Shown here piece after piece: positions 1 to 14,527 of a DNA stretch of 64,000 nt. Both the position numbers and the translations under genes were made by a program. Within the stretch, counting starts at the first letter, position 1. Each line of letters begins with the position of its first letter. The notes below the pieces were generated by a model, which was given only the letters and a program-made list of their open reading frames with translations, was not told where the DNA came from and searched no databases. Source of the stretch: Anopheles merus (Eukaryota; Arthropoda; Insecta; Diptera; Culicidae); NCBI RefSeq assembly GCF_017562075.2, contig NC_054084.1, positions 1,282,001 to 1,346,000 on the forward strand, read 5' to 3'.

Positions 1-560
1 TCATACCGGCGCGACCCGATGACCATGTGCTGCAGGCAAACATTAGAAAGAATTACATATGAAGCAAAACAAAGCGGCCCATCCTTACTTACCCATCGGT
101 TTGTATTCCACCGAGCACGCCGCTATTGCCACCGAGGCCAACCGATTTCGCTGTCGATCCTGGTGCACGCGAAAAATCAGTTAAATCATGACTGTTGTCC
201 TTGTCCATCATTGACGGGAGCTTCCATTGGTTCAGTCGCGACTGCTGGCTAGTGGGCCCGGCTCCACCACCCATTCCGCTGGCGCCGCCACCGCTGCCCG
301 GTGGGCCAGAAAGGTATGGACCGTTGTGCTCTTTGCCGAGCGTCATTTCTGACAGACTGTTCTGCAGTGCGCTCAGATCGTTGGGATCGTTGCGATGGAA
401 GTTTCCACCGAGATGCCCTCCGCCAAGATGGGACGATGGATTGCCGACGGACGAATGCTGATGATGGGACTGCTGATGTTGATGCTGCTGATGCTGCTGC
501 TGTTGCTGTTGCTGCTGATGCTGATGTTGCTGGTGCTGTTGTTGGTGCGGATGCGGCTGT

Positions 561-591
<31 letters not shown>

Positions 592-3475
592 TTACGTACA
601 GCGTCTGCTGGGTGGCGATTTGATTCTGCAGACTAGCTATCTGCTGCTTGATCTTGGAAATCATGGCTATCTGGTTGTTCGTGCCGGCGCCTCCACGCTG
701 CAGGTTGCCCTGGGTTACTTGCAGTTGCTGTAATCAAGAAGAACCAGTTATGAACCACCCTGTAATATACGACTCTTCTCTAAGTTACCTTAATGCTGCT
801 CAACAGCTGATTCAACAACAGGAAAGTTTGTGGAGCCAGCGGCTGATTCAGGATCTGCGGGTTCAGGTACCCAGTCTGCACGGCCATCTGAATCTGCTGT
901 ACGAGCGAGCGCAGTTGCGTATTGGGCTGGACTGCGTTCTGTCCACCGGCACCACCACCACCGCCGCCGACCGGATTACCACCCGCTCCTCCGCCTTGAT
1001 TGAACGGAGCCATGGAGCCGCCCTGTCCGCCGATGCCAGTCATCGGTGGAGGAGCCTGATTCAAATAGCTGCCAAGCGACTTGGACGACAGACCATGCAA
1101 ACCAGACAGGTTTGGATTTCCTCCAGCTCCTCCCATGCCTCCAGCACCGCTGCCGGGCATACCATTCTGATTACCCTGCAGCAAGGAAACACAAACCACA
1201 CACATTACCCACATTTTAGGCCAAACAGTAAGCTGCAACAGTAAAACTTACCTGCTGGAAATGTAAGGAATGTCCACTGCCACCGCCAACATTGCCAGCT
1301 CCTCCTCCTGCGCCGCCACCACCGCTTCCCAAGTAACGATTACCGAACGGTGGTTCAAAGACTCCACTACCCCCTCCAACGTTGCTGCCACCAGTGCCAC
1401 CGCCGCCCAGCTGAGCGTGTGCATCGTCTCTTCTCCAGTCTCCTGCACCGGCAGCATTGCCCATACCGGTTACATTTGGCAGCGAGCCATTGCGCTGCAG
1501 CAAATCGACCGCTTCCTCCAGCGCCATGTTAGCGGCCCGCAGTGCATACTCCACATCTTCCTTCTTGTAGCCCATCTCGCACAGAATGCGGTACTGCTTG
1601 CTGCTGCGGATGATCTCGAGCGGTCCGTGTGGGGGTTTGTTCGTCATCTTGCCTCCCCCTACGCCCCAGTCATTGCCGATCAGATCGGCGCCGGACGATG
1701 AATCGGGCCACACGGCTCCACCACCGCCGCCGCCACCACCAAGTGGCTTTTTGTTTGCGTTCCACGATTGATTGCCAGCGCCAGGAAGGCCAGCACCAGG
1801 TGCTGCCGTACCCGGTCCATCCATCCACGAGGCACCACCGCCGAGCGGGCCGCTTGATCCACCGGTTGGCTTATCGTCCCAGTTGTTGCCTCCAGTGCCA
1901 CCGATGGTGGGATCATCCCAGGAACCGTTTCGTGAGCCTCCCACTCCCGCTCCATGTCCCGTCATCCACATGTTGCTGCTGTCCGCTTTCATCGCATTGC
2001 CGGCCGGTCCGGAGCCGACCATTCGTGGACCACCTCCCAGGCCACCCGGGCCCCCTGAAGGGCCGCCACCAATCGGACCGGAGCTCATTCCTCCCAACGG
2101 ACCGTTGCGACCATTTCTACCGACCATTTGGCCATCGGATACATTGCCTGTGGCTCGGCCGGTACCAACACCACCACCACCACTACTGCCAGGTCCGCCA
2201 GAGGCCCACAATGCAGTGCCATCGTCAATATTGGGGTTGCGGCGTACAGCCGGCGGAGAGTTATCGTCCCATCCACCGGACACCGACTTCGTGGGAGGCA
2301 TACTAGATGGAACACCCCCGCCCACTGGGCCTCCATTGGCTGCTCCACCGACTCCGCCACCACCACCACCACCTCCACCACTAAGGGGCCACTGGTTGTT
2401 ACCGCCAGCACCGATTGCTGATGCGCCCGAGGACATGGCGCCCGGTGGAGGCATCTTGCCCATCGGATAATGGTCCAGCATGCCCGTCGTAGATCCGCTC
2501 AGCCGACCAGAGATACCACGCGGATCGCCACGGAATTCGCGGCTTTGATCGATCCCGCCAGCCCCTGGCGGACGCATGCTTCGAATGTCAACGTTTGGTA
2601 ATCCTTCAAGCTGCGATGCCAGGTGAGGCGGAACGCCCGTATTCGGAGCACCAGCTCCACCAACCGCACCTCCACCTCCGACATTTCCTCGAGGCTCTCC
2701 CCAACCGCCGTTTCCGCCACCTGCGCTCGCTCCAATACCACCCGTTCCACTGCCCCAATCATTGTCCTTCTTGGGGGGAGCAATTCCACCACCGGCCCCG
2801 GGCAGACCACCTCCGCCCGCCTGCCACATTCCACCGCTACCGCTGCCCACTGGTCCCACCTGTCCGGCAACTAACGCGCCAGGATTACCGCCCACTGGCG
2901 GCGGACCTCCAGCGGATCCGGCCAGTGCACCGGCCACCATACTGGCCCCTCCAGGACCCCCGGGCGCACCGGTCCATACGTTGCTTGCCTCACCGCTGCT
3001 CTCATCATCCACGCCCCAAGTGCCACCGTGGTGGCTTTGCGGGCCCCAAGGTGTCTTCTGTGACGGCGCCTGTACCGGCGGCTGGCCACCGTTGCGCAAG
3101 TTGGTCTCCCACAGCTCCGTCCCATTGTTGACCGTAGCCTTCAGGGAGGGATCGGGTTTGGTACTCGGTTCGGGTGAAATCGGCACATCCCACTGCGTGT
3201 CCTGGTTGACGTGCTGACAGCCCCAGCCATCTTGCGCAAACAGCGCCTCGCGCATCGAGTTCAGATGTTCCAGCTTGGCGGATGGTGTTGCCGCCATACC
3301 GCTAACCGCGGCACCACCCGCGCCTCCATTACCTGCAGCCATAGCAGCTGCAGCACCTCCTACGCCACTTCCGCCAGCAGCTCCACCTTGGTTACCTCCG
3401 GCGGCCTGATTTCCGCTGCTGGACTGCGATTGATTAGAGTTTGGTCCAGGGTTCTGCTGATTTGCACCTTGTTGC

Positions 3476-3507
<32 letters not shown>

Positions 3508-4092
3508 GCCCATAGCTTGCGACGTGGACTGCTTGTTGGGATTTACCACTTGATTCCAGCCACCCGTACCGCTCTGTCCGCTTCCTGCATTGCTGCCGAC
3601 AACCATTGGTGGGCCACTGTTGCCAACGCCCGACTTTCCCAGCAGCTCCTGTCTCGGACCACTGCCCGGCGGACCAACAGGTGGTGGCATACCCGCCTGT
3701 CCACTGTTCCACGACTGTTGCTGGGCGGCCTGCTGCGAGCTACCGACCGCTGTCGCACTCCAACCAGAAACACCGCCCCCGACGGCGTTAGACCCTGCAC
3801 CCGGCGGCGAGCCCCAGGCACCTCCGTTCAGGGAGCTCTCTCCACCACCGCAGAGCCGACCGGACCCAATCCGGCTGCTTCCTTGAGACTCGAGCATTCT
3901 CATTCGCTCTGTTAAACGCAGCAATTCGTCAAATGGTGTGTAAAGACTGTGTCGCTGCTGATGCTGCTGCTGTTGCTTTGTTGACATGTTGTGATGGTAA
4001 GAAGAATGGTTCACTCGCACGCTCTCATGCTGTGTGACAAATGATGATTCCAGAGTTTGCTTACGTTCTATCGTTTGGTCAGTATCGAACAT
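1..4092 (-). CDS. gw: GW182/gawky paralogue A, 3' end cut off by window edge
   Basis: This is a GW182-family scaffold, which binds Argonaute through GW/WG tryptophans and recruits poly(A)-binding protein and deadenylases in cytoplasmic miRNA silencing. The coding exons I read, in transcript order, are 4092-1252, 1175-789, 727-93 and 29-1. All junctions are GT-AG and in frame, and the gene continues beyond base 1. Visible features are about 24 W residues in G/S/N context, the family block DGWGCQHVNQDTQW, then NNGTELWETNLRNGG, and a UBA domain near 1590-1460 with core LCEMGYKKEDVEYALR. A Q-rich region and the block DLTDFSRAPG follow. The last partial exon starts GTWSSGRAG, matching paralogue B. 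The RRM and PAM2 parts lie outside the window. I take the ATG at 4092; the frame is open to a GTG at 4260, and ATG 3987 is an alternative. Conserved sequence begins by FDELLRLTER, so translation starts upstream of that. No frameshift or stop is seen. Confidence 0.88.
3468..3512 (-). repeat. Glutamine tract in gawky paralogue A
   Basis: CAG/CAA codons give about 14 consecutive glutamines following MGQ. It lies in the low-complexity region just before the conserved DGWGCQHVNQ block. A second, mixed His/Gln tract lies at about 475-600 in the third coding exon. Confidence 0.85.
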
Positions 4093-5352
4093 TATTTTCG
4101 TCTCGTGCAGCGTCTCGTGTTTCGACTTTGTGCTTAGTATAAATTGTTCGTCAAATTGTCCAAATGAAGAACCAATTTCTTGCTGGTGTATGGCCCTTTG
4201 TTGATAGTTTCGTTTGATTGGATTACGAAAAGAAGACGATGGCTCTGCCCTTAACGTCACTCCTTCGCTTTTCGTACAAATACTTTTAAAATTATTGCTA
4301 ACACGTTAACGGTTAGTCAGGTAATCAAGAAAATCACATCTCACGAAAGTAACGGCGTAATGTGAGCTATGAACGGCCAGCGTTGTTCTCTCTTCGTCTT
4401 TCAGGCAGGGAACGTACGTATGGCGTATTCGTTAGCTTCGGCAATCACGCTAAAATCTTGTCACCTTGTATCGATAAATTAACTCCAATGCCGAATGTTT
4501 TGCCTCTGCGCTGCTGATCAGCTGACGGAAACTGTGAGATTATTTAGTATGCTCGTTGTTTTAACAGCACCGAGCGATGCTTTCCTCTACTTTTGACTAA
4601 TGTGTTCGAACATAAAAAGCTATCACTTCAGACTTCCTCGAATGATGGTGCTGCCCCACTTGGTCCAGGTGTTGCTCGAATAGTTATCCTTTCCGAGCAA
4701 CTGCTTGCAATCCTCTCTCTCTCCACTCTTGCACTCGACTGCAGTTTGTGCACCTCGGCGGTAGTCGATCTAAACCCGTAAACTGTGCCAGTGTACAAGC
4801 CTTCCTCCTTTGTGCTTATTAATATCCCGTTTGCGTGAAATACTGTTACGAGTTGGGAATGTTTTTAAAAAAGCACGCAGCTTTCCGCAAACATACACTG
4901 GGAGAATCGATGTCGTACCCCCCGCAAAACTGCTCTCAAACTCCACCTTCAGCAGTCGGGAGATGGATATGTCTAGGACGTTATACTTTTGTTTGACTTG
5001 CAACCATAAATCACCTCACGAGAACATGCTAACATATGAGCGCTTATGCTAGAGAGAGGACAGTCTTGTTCTCTTTGTCGGTGGAGCAGAAAGATTGATT
5101 CAGTTTAGCGCTACAATGTTTCTGTTTGTTTTGTTTTGTTTCACGTACCGCAATGCCGCACACTTTTGCCAACCATTCTAGGAATGGTTCACTTTCTACG
5201 CTTATCCACTAACGCACGCATTATTAACCGATGGCTTGAAACACGAATTTTTCGTTAAAGCTGAGTTTCTGCTTCTTTCCTAACGCATGCATCCACCACT
5301 CAGTAAATAAACCATAGGTTTCACCGCCTAATATTGCTCAAATACACTGGAT

Positions 5353-5374
5353 ACACACACACACACACACACAC
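5353..5374. repeat. (CA)n microsatellite
   Basis: Uninterrupted AC dinucleotides of about 22 bp, followed by an imperfect continuation to about 5382. Confidence 0.9.
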
Positions 5375-8300
5375 CCACACACGACAAGCGAACTGATCAG
5401 TTATGAGAGTTCTAAAATGCGAGGATCTCGTCCAACGTACGTCCGCATTCGCACAACTGTAAGAATCAGTTCACTTTACACTAAAACACTACGACCGCTT
5501 ACACACACTGATTGATTGTAATGCTGAGTAGGGCTTGCATGGGCTAAGATGTTTCCACCCTATCCACATTCAATCAATTTCCAGATGGAAGAAATTTTGT
5601 GCAAAGAATACGTTGCACTTTTGCCCTTGCTTAGCCTCCTTTTGTCAAAACTCCGCTTGCCCACTTTTTATGCCTTTTTGCACAGAAATGGCTTTCTACA
5701 AATTGTTCAGTTGTCTATTATTGTACTTGCGATGGTTCATGTGTAATGTAATTATTATCTGTTTTGGTGTTTCCTTGCATCCTGCTTGTCACCGGAAACA
5801 CGGATGCACAATGAAGGATTCCAGATCCTGTCGAACGACGGGCTTTCCCGTTTTAATGCGCGCTCACATGATAGGTGGCAGGTACGTCAGACCGTCACGT
5901 CTTGCTCTCACGATCGTACCACCAGGTTTTCGATCTCGGGGCGCTCTCACGTACAACAACGCAAATTCAAATCTAATCTTAAGTTTTGTTGGCAGGGAGA
6001 TGAAGCACCTTTTGCACCCTGGAATGGTAAAGCGAGCAAGCAAGCAATGCGTTAGATTTGGTTCAGTTGCACTCGGTGTGGCAACTCGTGCCATGGGCCT
6101 TACCTCTTAGGACGGAGTTTTAATGCCCGTAGGCACACCGTGCGTCGGTCCCACCGAGACACACGCACACGCTCGTGCCCAAAGGAGAGGATGATCCCAG
6201 CAGTGGGAAATATCACAGATTTTCGCTTTGCCTTAGTGTATGATGAAATGTTGATCAATCTCTGGAGGGCAGATAGCAGTAAATGCCTGGAGCCACAGAA
6301 ATGTTCTTCAGTAGTATATATGCAGATCATTCATACCGAACGACATCCGGTTCCGTTCGTTTGCTGATTCGTTCGTCGGTGGTGTGTTTATATTGTATTT
6401 GTTTTAGCACCTGAAACGGGAAAAGAAAATAGAATGGTGATTTAAAAAATCCTCAAAACTCATTGCTATTCAAGCTCAATTTGCCTTCCAATTCTCAGTT
6501 TCTCAACGATCGTGTACTTCATATCGACAGGCCGGGCATGATACACAGTTATCGATTACACTAACGACTCTTCTCATTTACACTTTCTGCTCCATCTAGA
6601 AGCTTATCTCCCCCAGCGAAAGAAAAGTTTATCACTAATTTCATCACCAAGCTGCTCTTCTTCGAAAATGCTACATCTCTCTCGCTCTCTCTCGCTCTCT
6701 CTCCTTTCGCCATCGAAGCTTGATAATTTGCCTCCCATTGAAACGCTAATGAATGAGCCTATTTAAAGTCACAAATTAATTCCATCTTCCCATAGTAACC
6801 CCAACATCGCCCCAAAACCGTTCGTGTACCTTCTGCCCCGTGTCTTCCAGCTTCTTCTTCCAGCGAACCCTTTCCCCACGGCGGCTGTGAATGAGCATTT
6901 ACTCGCTTTAACCGGTGACCGTGGGACCGAGGGGATCGTTCGGGACTGACGCAGCAGTAAACAATTTCTTCCGATGCCGTTGGCTTTTATTAATTCATCA
7001 CCACGTTGCGCTTCCCCTCTCTTCACATTTCTTCCCTCTGGCGTCTGCCCGCAGTCGCACCAAACTTTCTTCTCTCCCATCAGAATCATGCCACCGGTTG
7101 AAGGCCAATTACACAGCACAATTCATTGCTCCGGTCGAAATTATGATACACAAAATCAACGCCGTCAAATGCGCGTGGGTATTGTGAGATGGGAAGAGAA
7201 CGATGATGGCAGACAGATGATGATACCGTTACCCGGTCGCGATGCTGCAATACATAAACAGCATGGACGATCCGCCCATTCCCTACCCAACATGTCTACC
7301 CCCTCCCTTCGAGCACTTGAAAGCTTTTATATTGCTTCTGAGAATTTTAAAGCTTCTTCACTAACACACACACACGAAAACCTCGGCGAATCGTGGTGCC
7401 AAAAAATCAAAACAAACTCAACCTCCACCCAGCTCGCTCTCACACACACAGATAGCCAAAGAATTGCGTCTTCTTCTCCAGTCTGCACGCGATCCATTAA
7501 TATTTATACGAATCTTAATGCCAACCAAATATTAGCATTGCAAGACGCAATTTATTCTTCCACCAACCCCGGTCGTCCGTCGTCCCCATTTGAAAGGATT
7601 TTTTACATCATCCGCTCCGTTCTCTGCTGATGATGCAGCAGCAGCGGTTAGTTTAAGGTCAGAAGAAATCTACGATCGAAAGCAGCGCACATCTCTCCTC
7701 GCCAGCTGTAAACGACCGAGGTTCATCCGTTTTCGTGGCCTTTTAAGGTGTTAAGCAGCCGCAGGTGATCTTTAACAACGTTCGCTTTTTATGGACCGTC
7801 CCAATCGCCTATCTAGCGTTTGTTTTGTTTTTTGTCAAGTACTGAAATACCTTATTGCGCAGTATATGCAAACATTAAATATCCAGACAGCTTTTGATAT
7901 GTGTGACGATTGCTTGAATGTGGAATAATGTTCAAACTACATGCACGCTTTCAATATCATTCACACTCAAGCAAGAACACACATTGTCCTATTTTTAAGA
8001 AGAAAAAAATAGTAATACCATCCATCAAACCCCATTCAACTCCATTTTAAGTGCCGTCTAATACGCAAAAGCCCCGCTCGGTTCGCTAACGCGGTGAGTG
8101 AATGCCGTTGAGCTGCAATAAAACTGCGACTTAAATAAAATCGAACACAACAACACAACACACACAAAATGCCATTACAAATCAAGACACACTCACACAT
8201 ACTGCTGCAGCTTTTTTTTTTTTTGCCCATTCGCAGCACACGAAACAGCCACCGAAAAATGGTGGTGGAAAACTGTAAGTGTGGCTGTAATGATCAACCA

Positions 8301-8522
8301 AACGGGTTAGTTTTGCCGGTTTTTTTTTAATGCTCCAACCTCTGTGTGTGTGTGTTCAACACAAACTCTTTCTAAGCTACCACCACCCTCTAACCCACTT
8401 CCCCACCCACCCCCAACCCACCATTCCAACGCCAAACAACACACAAAGCAAAAGGGCAGTAAAAACAAACGGTTTCGGTTCAATAAACTATTACGCAAAG
8501 CCTTGCCCCGGTTCCCCTCTCC

Positions 8523-8595
8523 ACACTGCGCGCGCTCTTCTACGCAAATCCGCGTGCGCCGCGCGGCCCGTCGCGTTCTGCGCGTCGGACATCAA
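8523..8595. promoter_or_regulatory. CpG-dense GC-rich block, function unknown
   Basis: A short block with many CG dinucleotides, such as GCGTGCGCCGCGCGGCCCG, stands out from its AT-rich surroundings between the two divergent gawky genes. It could mark a regulatory element or a transcription start, but nothing else in the sequence proves it. Confidence 0.2.
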
Positions 8596-8773
8596 ATGGC
8601 ATAAGCGCAGTAAACCCACCCACCTACCTCCTCCTGCGCCACACTCGCCCTGAAAGCTGGGCGAAAGCAAGGTTGCACACACCGTGCCACACAGTGCATT
8701 GCCCGGGAACCGGTCGGAGTGTCCAGGTGGGGGAGTTTAACTTTAAGAAGAGGCACAGGGTCTTTAAGAGCCA

Positions 8774-8798
8774 AACACACACACACACACACACACAC
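8774..8798. repeat. (CA)n microsatellite
   Basis: Uninterrupted CA dinucleotides of about 25 bp in the interval between the two gawky genes. Confidence 0.9.
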
Positions 8799-9584
8799 TC
8801 ACATAAAACAAATCTCATTCGAATTTGACACGACTAGCGCGTGTTCTGTTGCGAGCCTTCACCAACGTTGTTGCGCGGTTCGTAGCACAACTTTAACCGC
8901 TGTGTTTAACGGTCGCAATAGATTTCAACTCAGGGACGCCGGCGATCATTGATCTATTGGCGTTTGATGTCAGCACCGCGCAGCCTTTGGCTCTATTCAT
9001 CAAAAAGGTGCAGCAAGGCGTCGTGTGCCCGTTGCCACCGTTGCCAATAATAAGAGAACATGCAAAAAAACGCATGAACATGTTTGCTTAAATCAATTTT
9101 AATTCTGCTGAAAAAAGCGTTTCAAAACGCTCCAGTACAGTACGATAATATTATATCATATTTCCCGAAATAGATGTTACAGAAAAGATTACAGCTGCTT
9201 GCTTACTCCATTATGCTGTCACCAGCCGATTCATCACGATTTGATTCCAGCGTCCCATTTTTACGCCGCAAAGCTTTAGGGGCGCTCGAAAGCTCACACG
9301 TAATAGAAACCCTACCGCAAAGATCGCGATCGCAAATACAAACAATCGTGCTCTAACACACACACACACACACAGACAGACGAACACACAAACGCGCAAA
9401 GGAAAGCCGCAAAGTCGTGTACTGCATTCCGTACCACCACTTTTTTGAATGAGGCCAACGCGAGAGAGAACGGGGGGAGAGGGGGGGAGTGGCATGTGAT
9501 TCGCGTTCCTCGGAAAAGCATGCTGATGGGGTAGTTGAACCTCGCAATAGATCGAACTAGAGAGATAGAGAGGACAGTGGGGGG

Positions 9585-9588
<4 letters not shown>

Positions 9589-9659
<71 letters not shown>
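9589..9659. repeat. (GA)n microsatellite, about 35 units
   Basis: About 71 bp of uninterrupted GA dinucleotides. Several minus-strand reading frames across it are poly(Ser-Leu) artefacts of the repeat. Confidence 0.95.
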
Positions 9660-9660
<1 letters not shown>

Positions 9661-12108
9661 GGAGAAAAAGAGAACTCGAGAAAACCCGTCATCGAGCTAG
9701 CTGAGACATGATGATGTGTGGTGTGGCTATAATATCCAACATTAACCACCACCTCCCTCATCCCCCACTTCCCTCTCTAATAATAATAATAGTATGGCCG
9801 ACCGGCGCACATGTTGGAATTGCGTAAGAGCGCCTTTGTTTTTAAAGCGCCGACACACTGTTCATTCACAGCCCGAAAATAAATGTGAAATAATCGAATT
9901 TTGGATTAGTGATGAATATTAAGCGATATTTCAAAGACCTGTTTTGCTATTTGATTCGTTCAGAATTGATTTTAATACAAACAAAGCTTAGTAAAGCACA
10001 TCTAAAAGCTCATATATCAAGCAAATGCATTCGCCTTTCGTCTGCCGTCCTACGCTTTCAGGCCTCTCAATTCTCTCTTTTTTGTTCTTTCCAATAAAAA
10101 AACAATTTTCGAATTGTAGCTTTTCATTACACTTTTAATTAAAACGCAAGCAGTTTCTACCGAACTCAGAGTCAGATGAAATCGCACAAAACCCAGGCAA
10201 CGCCGTCGCACGCATCCGACATGCCCCGGTGCTTTCCCGGTCCGTCATTCGGCGAGAGGGAGATGCGATCATCATAATCATCATCATCATCACGTGTAGT
10301 AGAGCCGTGGTAGCAAAGCGGAAAGCGCTCATAGATCACCACACACACACACACACCACGCGGCTGGTGGTCTGCCAACCGGAACAACAGATCGCGACTT
10401 AGGCACGAACGGAGGGACCGAAGAAGAAGAAGCAGCAGCAGAAGAATTCGCTAAGAAAAGGGCCGCACCACCTGAAAGCTTTGGCCCCGGTGAGCAGTTG
10501 TTTCTAAATTGAACAAATGTTTACCCATTCTCTGGTGCGTTATGATGTTGGTTTAGCCGCAAAAAAGCAAATCGTTTCTATTGGATTACAAATCGGGGTG
10601 TTTTTTTTTTTTTTCTTTCTTCAAGACAGAGCAATCTTTTGTTCGACTAATTCCTCACACCTGAGAAGGATTGCAATCAAATGCTATTTGTCTTTAGCTT
10701 ATAACAGGACCATTGCCGTGTTGGCTGCTGAACTGTTCCCTGTTCGGTGAAGATCGCGCAAAAGTAAGCAAATTGTTGAGGTGAATGCTTTGCAGTAGGT
10801 TTAGTAGGCCTTAAAATAGCACCACTCACTTATACACACAACCACGGTAACCACAAGGAGGGTAAGATGTTAACTTTGCCTGTCATGGTAGCGCGATTTC
10901 CAGTTGTTGCGCATGTTAATCATCCCTCCCGTTGAGCTCATTTCACCGTCGAAGGGCCTTCCTAGTGTACCGGCCACGACTCGCTACTCGCTGCACAAAA
11001 CACACCTGCCGGAATGAATGTTGCTGTGCACTATGGCGTGTTGGCCGTTTGCTAATTTCGCTGCACCGGTGTCAGGTTACGCATTTATGTGTGTGTGTGT
11101 GTTATACTTAGAACATGACTTTAAAGGTTTACCATTTTATTGCTGCACTACTGTGTGGTGGTGCATTTTATGCGATTTTGGGATGCAAATGCCACTTATA
11201 AAGGAGGAAAACCGACCACCATCTATTCTACATTGTATAACGAACATTGTATGCTCGGCAGAAACGACACAACGACCTGGACAATTCTCTCCGATATAAT
11301 ATGGAACATCCGTTGGTCGGTTGGTAGCACCATTTGCAAATCAAAACCACATGCTCTCCCGTCCACCGAACATGTGCAAAAACCAATGTGCGTGTCTGTG
11401 CGAGTAACAAGTGCGATTAGCCTCTGGCCTAATGATACGGTTTTACTAATTCAAGGTCAGCACGACCAGCACGACATGCACGACCACATTTCATAACGGA
11501 CAGGGGTGATGATGGTGATATCAATCAAACGCACACACAAACCTATCACAGAGTACGTGATACTAGCAGGACAGTGTATTCCTATAGGAATGTGGAATCT
11601 CAACTGGATTTCTGTTGTGAACTTTTAAAGTGGATCCAATCACTCCATTCCAGTAGCACAACAATTCACATTTCACACTGAATAAGAATCCTTACCGATC
11701 TTGAATGAGAAGGATACCAACGCTAGCTTTTTTCACACTCTTCACCTCAGTAAACAACTTAACTTTTCTCTATCGCTCTCTTGCTCGTACGCATTCACGC
11801 CGCATTTCTCAGTTCGAAGGACATTGGCACGAAAGCCGAGTCTTTCTGCCTGCCAACCTTCTATTACACGGCACCTGATCCTATTGAACCGTATGTCCCG
11901 CGCACTTTGACATTTATCCAATATTTTTGTGCAAATTTTGCACCTTCCCGCCTTTCCCCGTTCTGCACGGGTGTGTCACCTTTCTGTTGGCGATTGGTAT
12001 TCTGCAAAAGTGGCCACCGTTCTTCAGGAAATCGTATGCACCAGCACGAACTTGAATCCGTCGTCCTGGACGCCACAGGCACAGGGGATACTAAATATAG
12101 AAAAGCGT

Positions 12109-12109
<1 letters not shown>

Positions 12110-12142
<33 letters not shown>
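12110..12142. repeat. (CA)n microsatellite
   Basis: About 33 bp of uninterrupted CA dinucleotides. Confidence 0.92.
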
Positions 12143-12144
<2 letters not shown>

Positions 12145-14527
12145 GTGCGACCCTCACATTGCGTGTTTCTGGATTTACGTTGCGTACTTCTGTCTTGTTT
12201 GCTCCTTTGCGCAGTTCGAGATCTAACAAATCCTGCCGCGCGTTGTTCTTTCTTTTTCCTGCCAAAACACAGAAGGAAACAGAGAGATAGAGAGAGAGCG
12301 AGTGTGTGTGTATACGAGAAATTCACCACCAGCGACAGTAACGTGCAGAAATGTGAAAGGTTACTGCGCATGCCTACGATTACCATTATCCTTCGCCTGG
12401 TTCTGTCCCGTTCATCCTGCGGGCCTCTCTTTCTGTCACCCATGGTTACTACCAGCCAGTAAGTGTAGTAGGCGAACCTGGGGGCCGAAACAAGCTGCAA
12501 ACGAAGGCCAGATTTTCGATGTAATGTGGGGAGGACAAGCGTTGGAAGATTCGTCTCCAGCAAGGACTCGCTATCTCTTTCGCTCTCTCTCTCTCTCGTT
12601 ACATCTCTTGTAAATGCACACATTCCGTAACACACAGCGACGACCACAGTCGTCAGTTCTATCTCGCCTTGCTGACGTCACTGCAACTATGTGTATACCC
12701 CCGTAGCCCAGAATTTCTCTGCAGCAGCTGCTCGGCTCGGCTGTGTGTAGTAAAAAATCGACCCCTTTCATTCCGTCCCACTGCGTGCCAGCGGTTGTGG
12801 ACATAGGCATCTGCATGAATGCAACTATAGATCCAGTTTTTTCGTTTTGATGCTTTTTTGTGTCCATCACTCCCCGCCACTACCTCCTGCCTAACGGATG
12901 TCGCTCCGGGGAGTGCGCAGAGAAACGAAGGCAATATCGAATATGATTGGCAGACATTCGGAAGGTAATTGGGTTTGTAACGAAATGGCAATTACTCTCG
13001 ACACTAATTGGTTTGATTTGGTTGGTACAGCAGGATGAGACGGTGATGGTATCGCTCAAAGTCAAGGACAAACGCATCATCGGGTGCTTCATCCAATCAG
13101 GCATGCATGATACGGTGCCGCTATCGCTATGCAACATTAAATTTGCAGAAGTGTGAAATATCATTTGCATATTGAGCGATAATAAAGCAGAAAACAAAAC
13201 GAAACTAACCTTCCGACTGATCCGTTCCACATGTTCTATAAAGATAACACACTCTGCCACAAATGACTCCTAGCCTAGTAAGCTTGTTTGAAATATACGT
13301 GAGCGTTTAAAGCCGACCACAAGCCGACCCGATTCATCTTGTTCCGTTTTATGCGTTTGATTGTTTCAACAACAAGCTTAGCATGTTTACCTTCATCACG
13401 TCCTAATCGTGCTAGTGCAGATCGTAAACCATTTAACAACGATCGCAACATCATAAAACGTTTCGTCTTATTGATATCGTCATAAAACCAACGATGGAAA
13501 ATGGCACATGTCCCAGCGTCATTTGCCAATGCTCCATTACAAAAAAAACACCCTTGCTACACACACACAAGGAGCAGCGCAAAGCGTTTCAAAAGCTCCG
13601 ATGCACATAAACCTTCCCAACACATAGGAAGCTCGCGGGTGCAGTGTAACGTGCAGTTGCTGCAGTAAGATTGTGCATTGTAAACGGCCACAGTATGGGA
13701 GCAAAGTTATGCCCGCATTATAATTGCACTTCGCACAAATGAACCCATTGAAAACGGAACAAAACGATGAACAACGACATATTTACTACGGTCTCTAAGG
13801 TAAACTGCTGCACTCTGTCTCTAATTAGTTATTGTGTAATGTCAAGGAAATTACATCCCCATGTTGGTCTGCAAGCTCGTAAAACGAAAGGTAAACATTG
13901 TCGTGGTCAGGATCTCGCGGTGAATGATTTTTACATCCTTTTTTGATGTTAGAAAATCATTGGATTCGAGGTGATAGCTTTTGAAAAAGTTCTCGTGAGC
14001 GGTGAACGACCGCTCTCTCTCCATGTTGGAAAGTAAGTAACTCAATAAATCCTATTCTTTATGACACGTACAGTATATATGAATACTTTTATTCTAGCCA
14101 CGACGGGACGCTCTAAATGAGAATGCGAACCTGTCCAGTCTTGTAGGAGCCGGTGCATCTATGCCATAGACCGCCAGGCCGTCCTCCGACGCTAAGGGCT
14201 AATACTGCAATATATCGCTAATGTTTAATACCGAGGTTTTAAGTAAATAATAACACAAATATGGCTTGGATTTTATCACACCAACATGAATTGTTAGATC
14301 AAGCAAAATAACACATAACGCTGAAATCAACAACAAAAATAGTAAACAATTTCCATTCATACTTATATAGTACCGTCTCTCTATCTCCTTCTCTACCTTC
14401 ATCGTTCTCTGTTTCCTCTTCCTTTGCTATTTTATCTTTAGCTTCATATAATGGCTTCCAGGCTTGAGGGCAGACAAACTTTAGATAAAAAACAATCGGT
14501 TCAACAAAAAGATAATGAATTCTTGTC

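Larger units (their letters stand above)
4093..8700. other. Non-coding region upstream of gawky A (left part of divergent interval)
   Basis: I find no ORF here with family similarity, and the longest open frames are low in complexity. The stretch should hold the 5'UTR and promoter of the minus-strand gawky copy, possibly with non-coding first exons. A CT-rich run lies near 6676-6705, and small CA runs are present. I cannot place a transcription start. Confidence 0.5.
8701..14500. other. Non-coding, microsatellite-rich central part of divergent gawky interval
   Basis: I see no coding sequence I can support. It holds CA runs (8774-8798, 9356-9374, 10342-10357, 12110-12142), the long GA run at 9589, and a short tandem CACGACCAG-like repeat around 11458-11488. 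Either gawky gene could have 5' introns reaching into this region. Confidence 0.5.

Noticed and set aside
4216..4260. Start of gawky A at 4260
   Set aside because: The codon there is GTG, not ATG. The first in-frame ATG is at 4092, so I used that.
6974..7630. 218-codon open frame on plus strand
   Set aside because: No domain or family similarity, composition of random frame, and no plausible splice context.
9312..9761. 149-codon minus-strand frame with Ser-Leu repeats
   Set aside because: It is a translation of the GA microsatellite.
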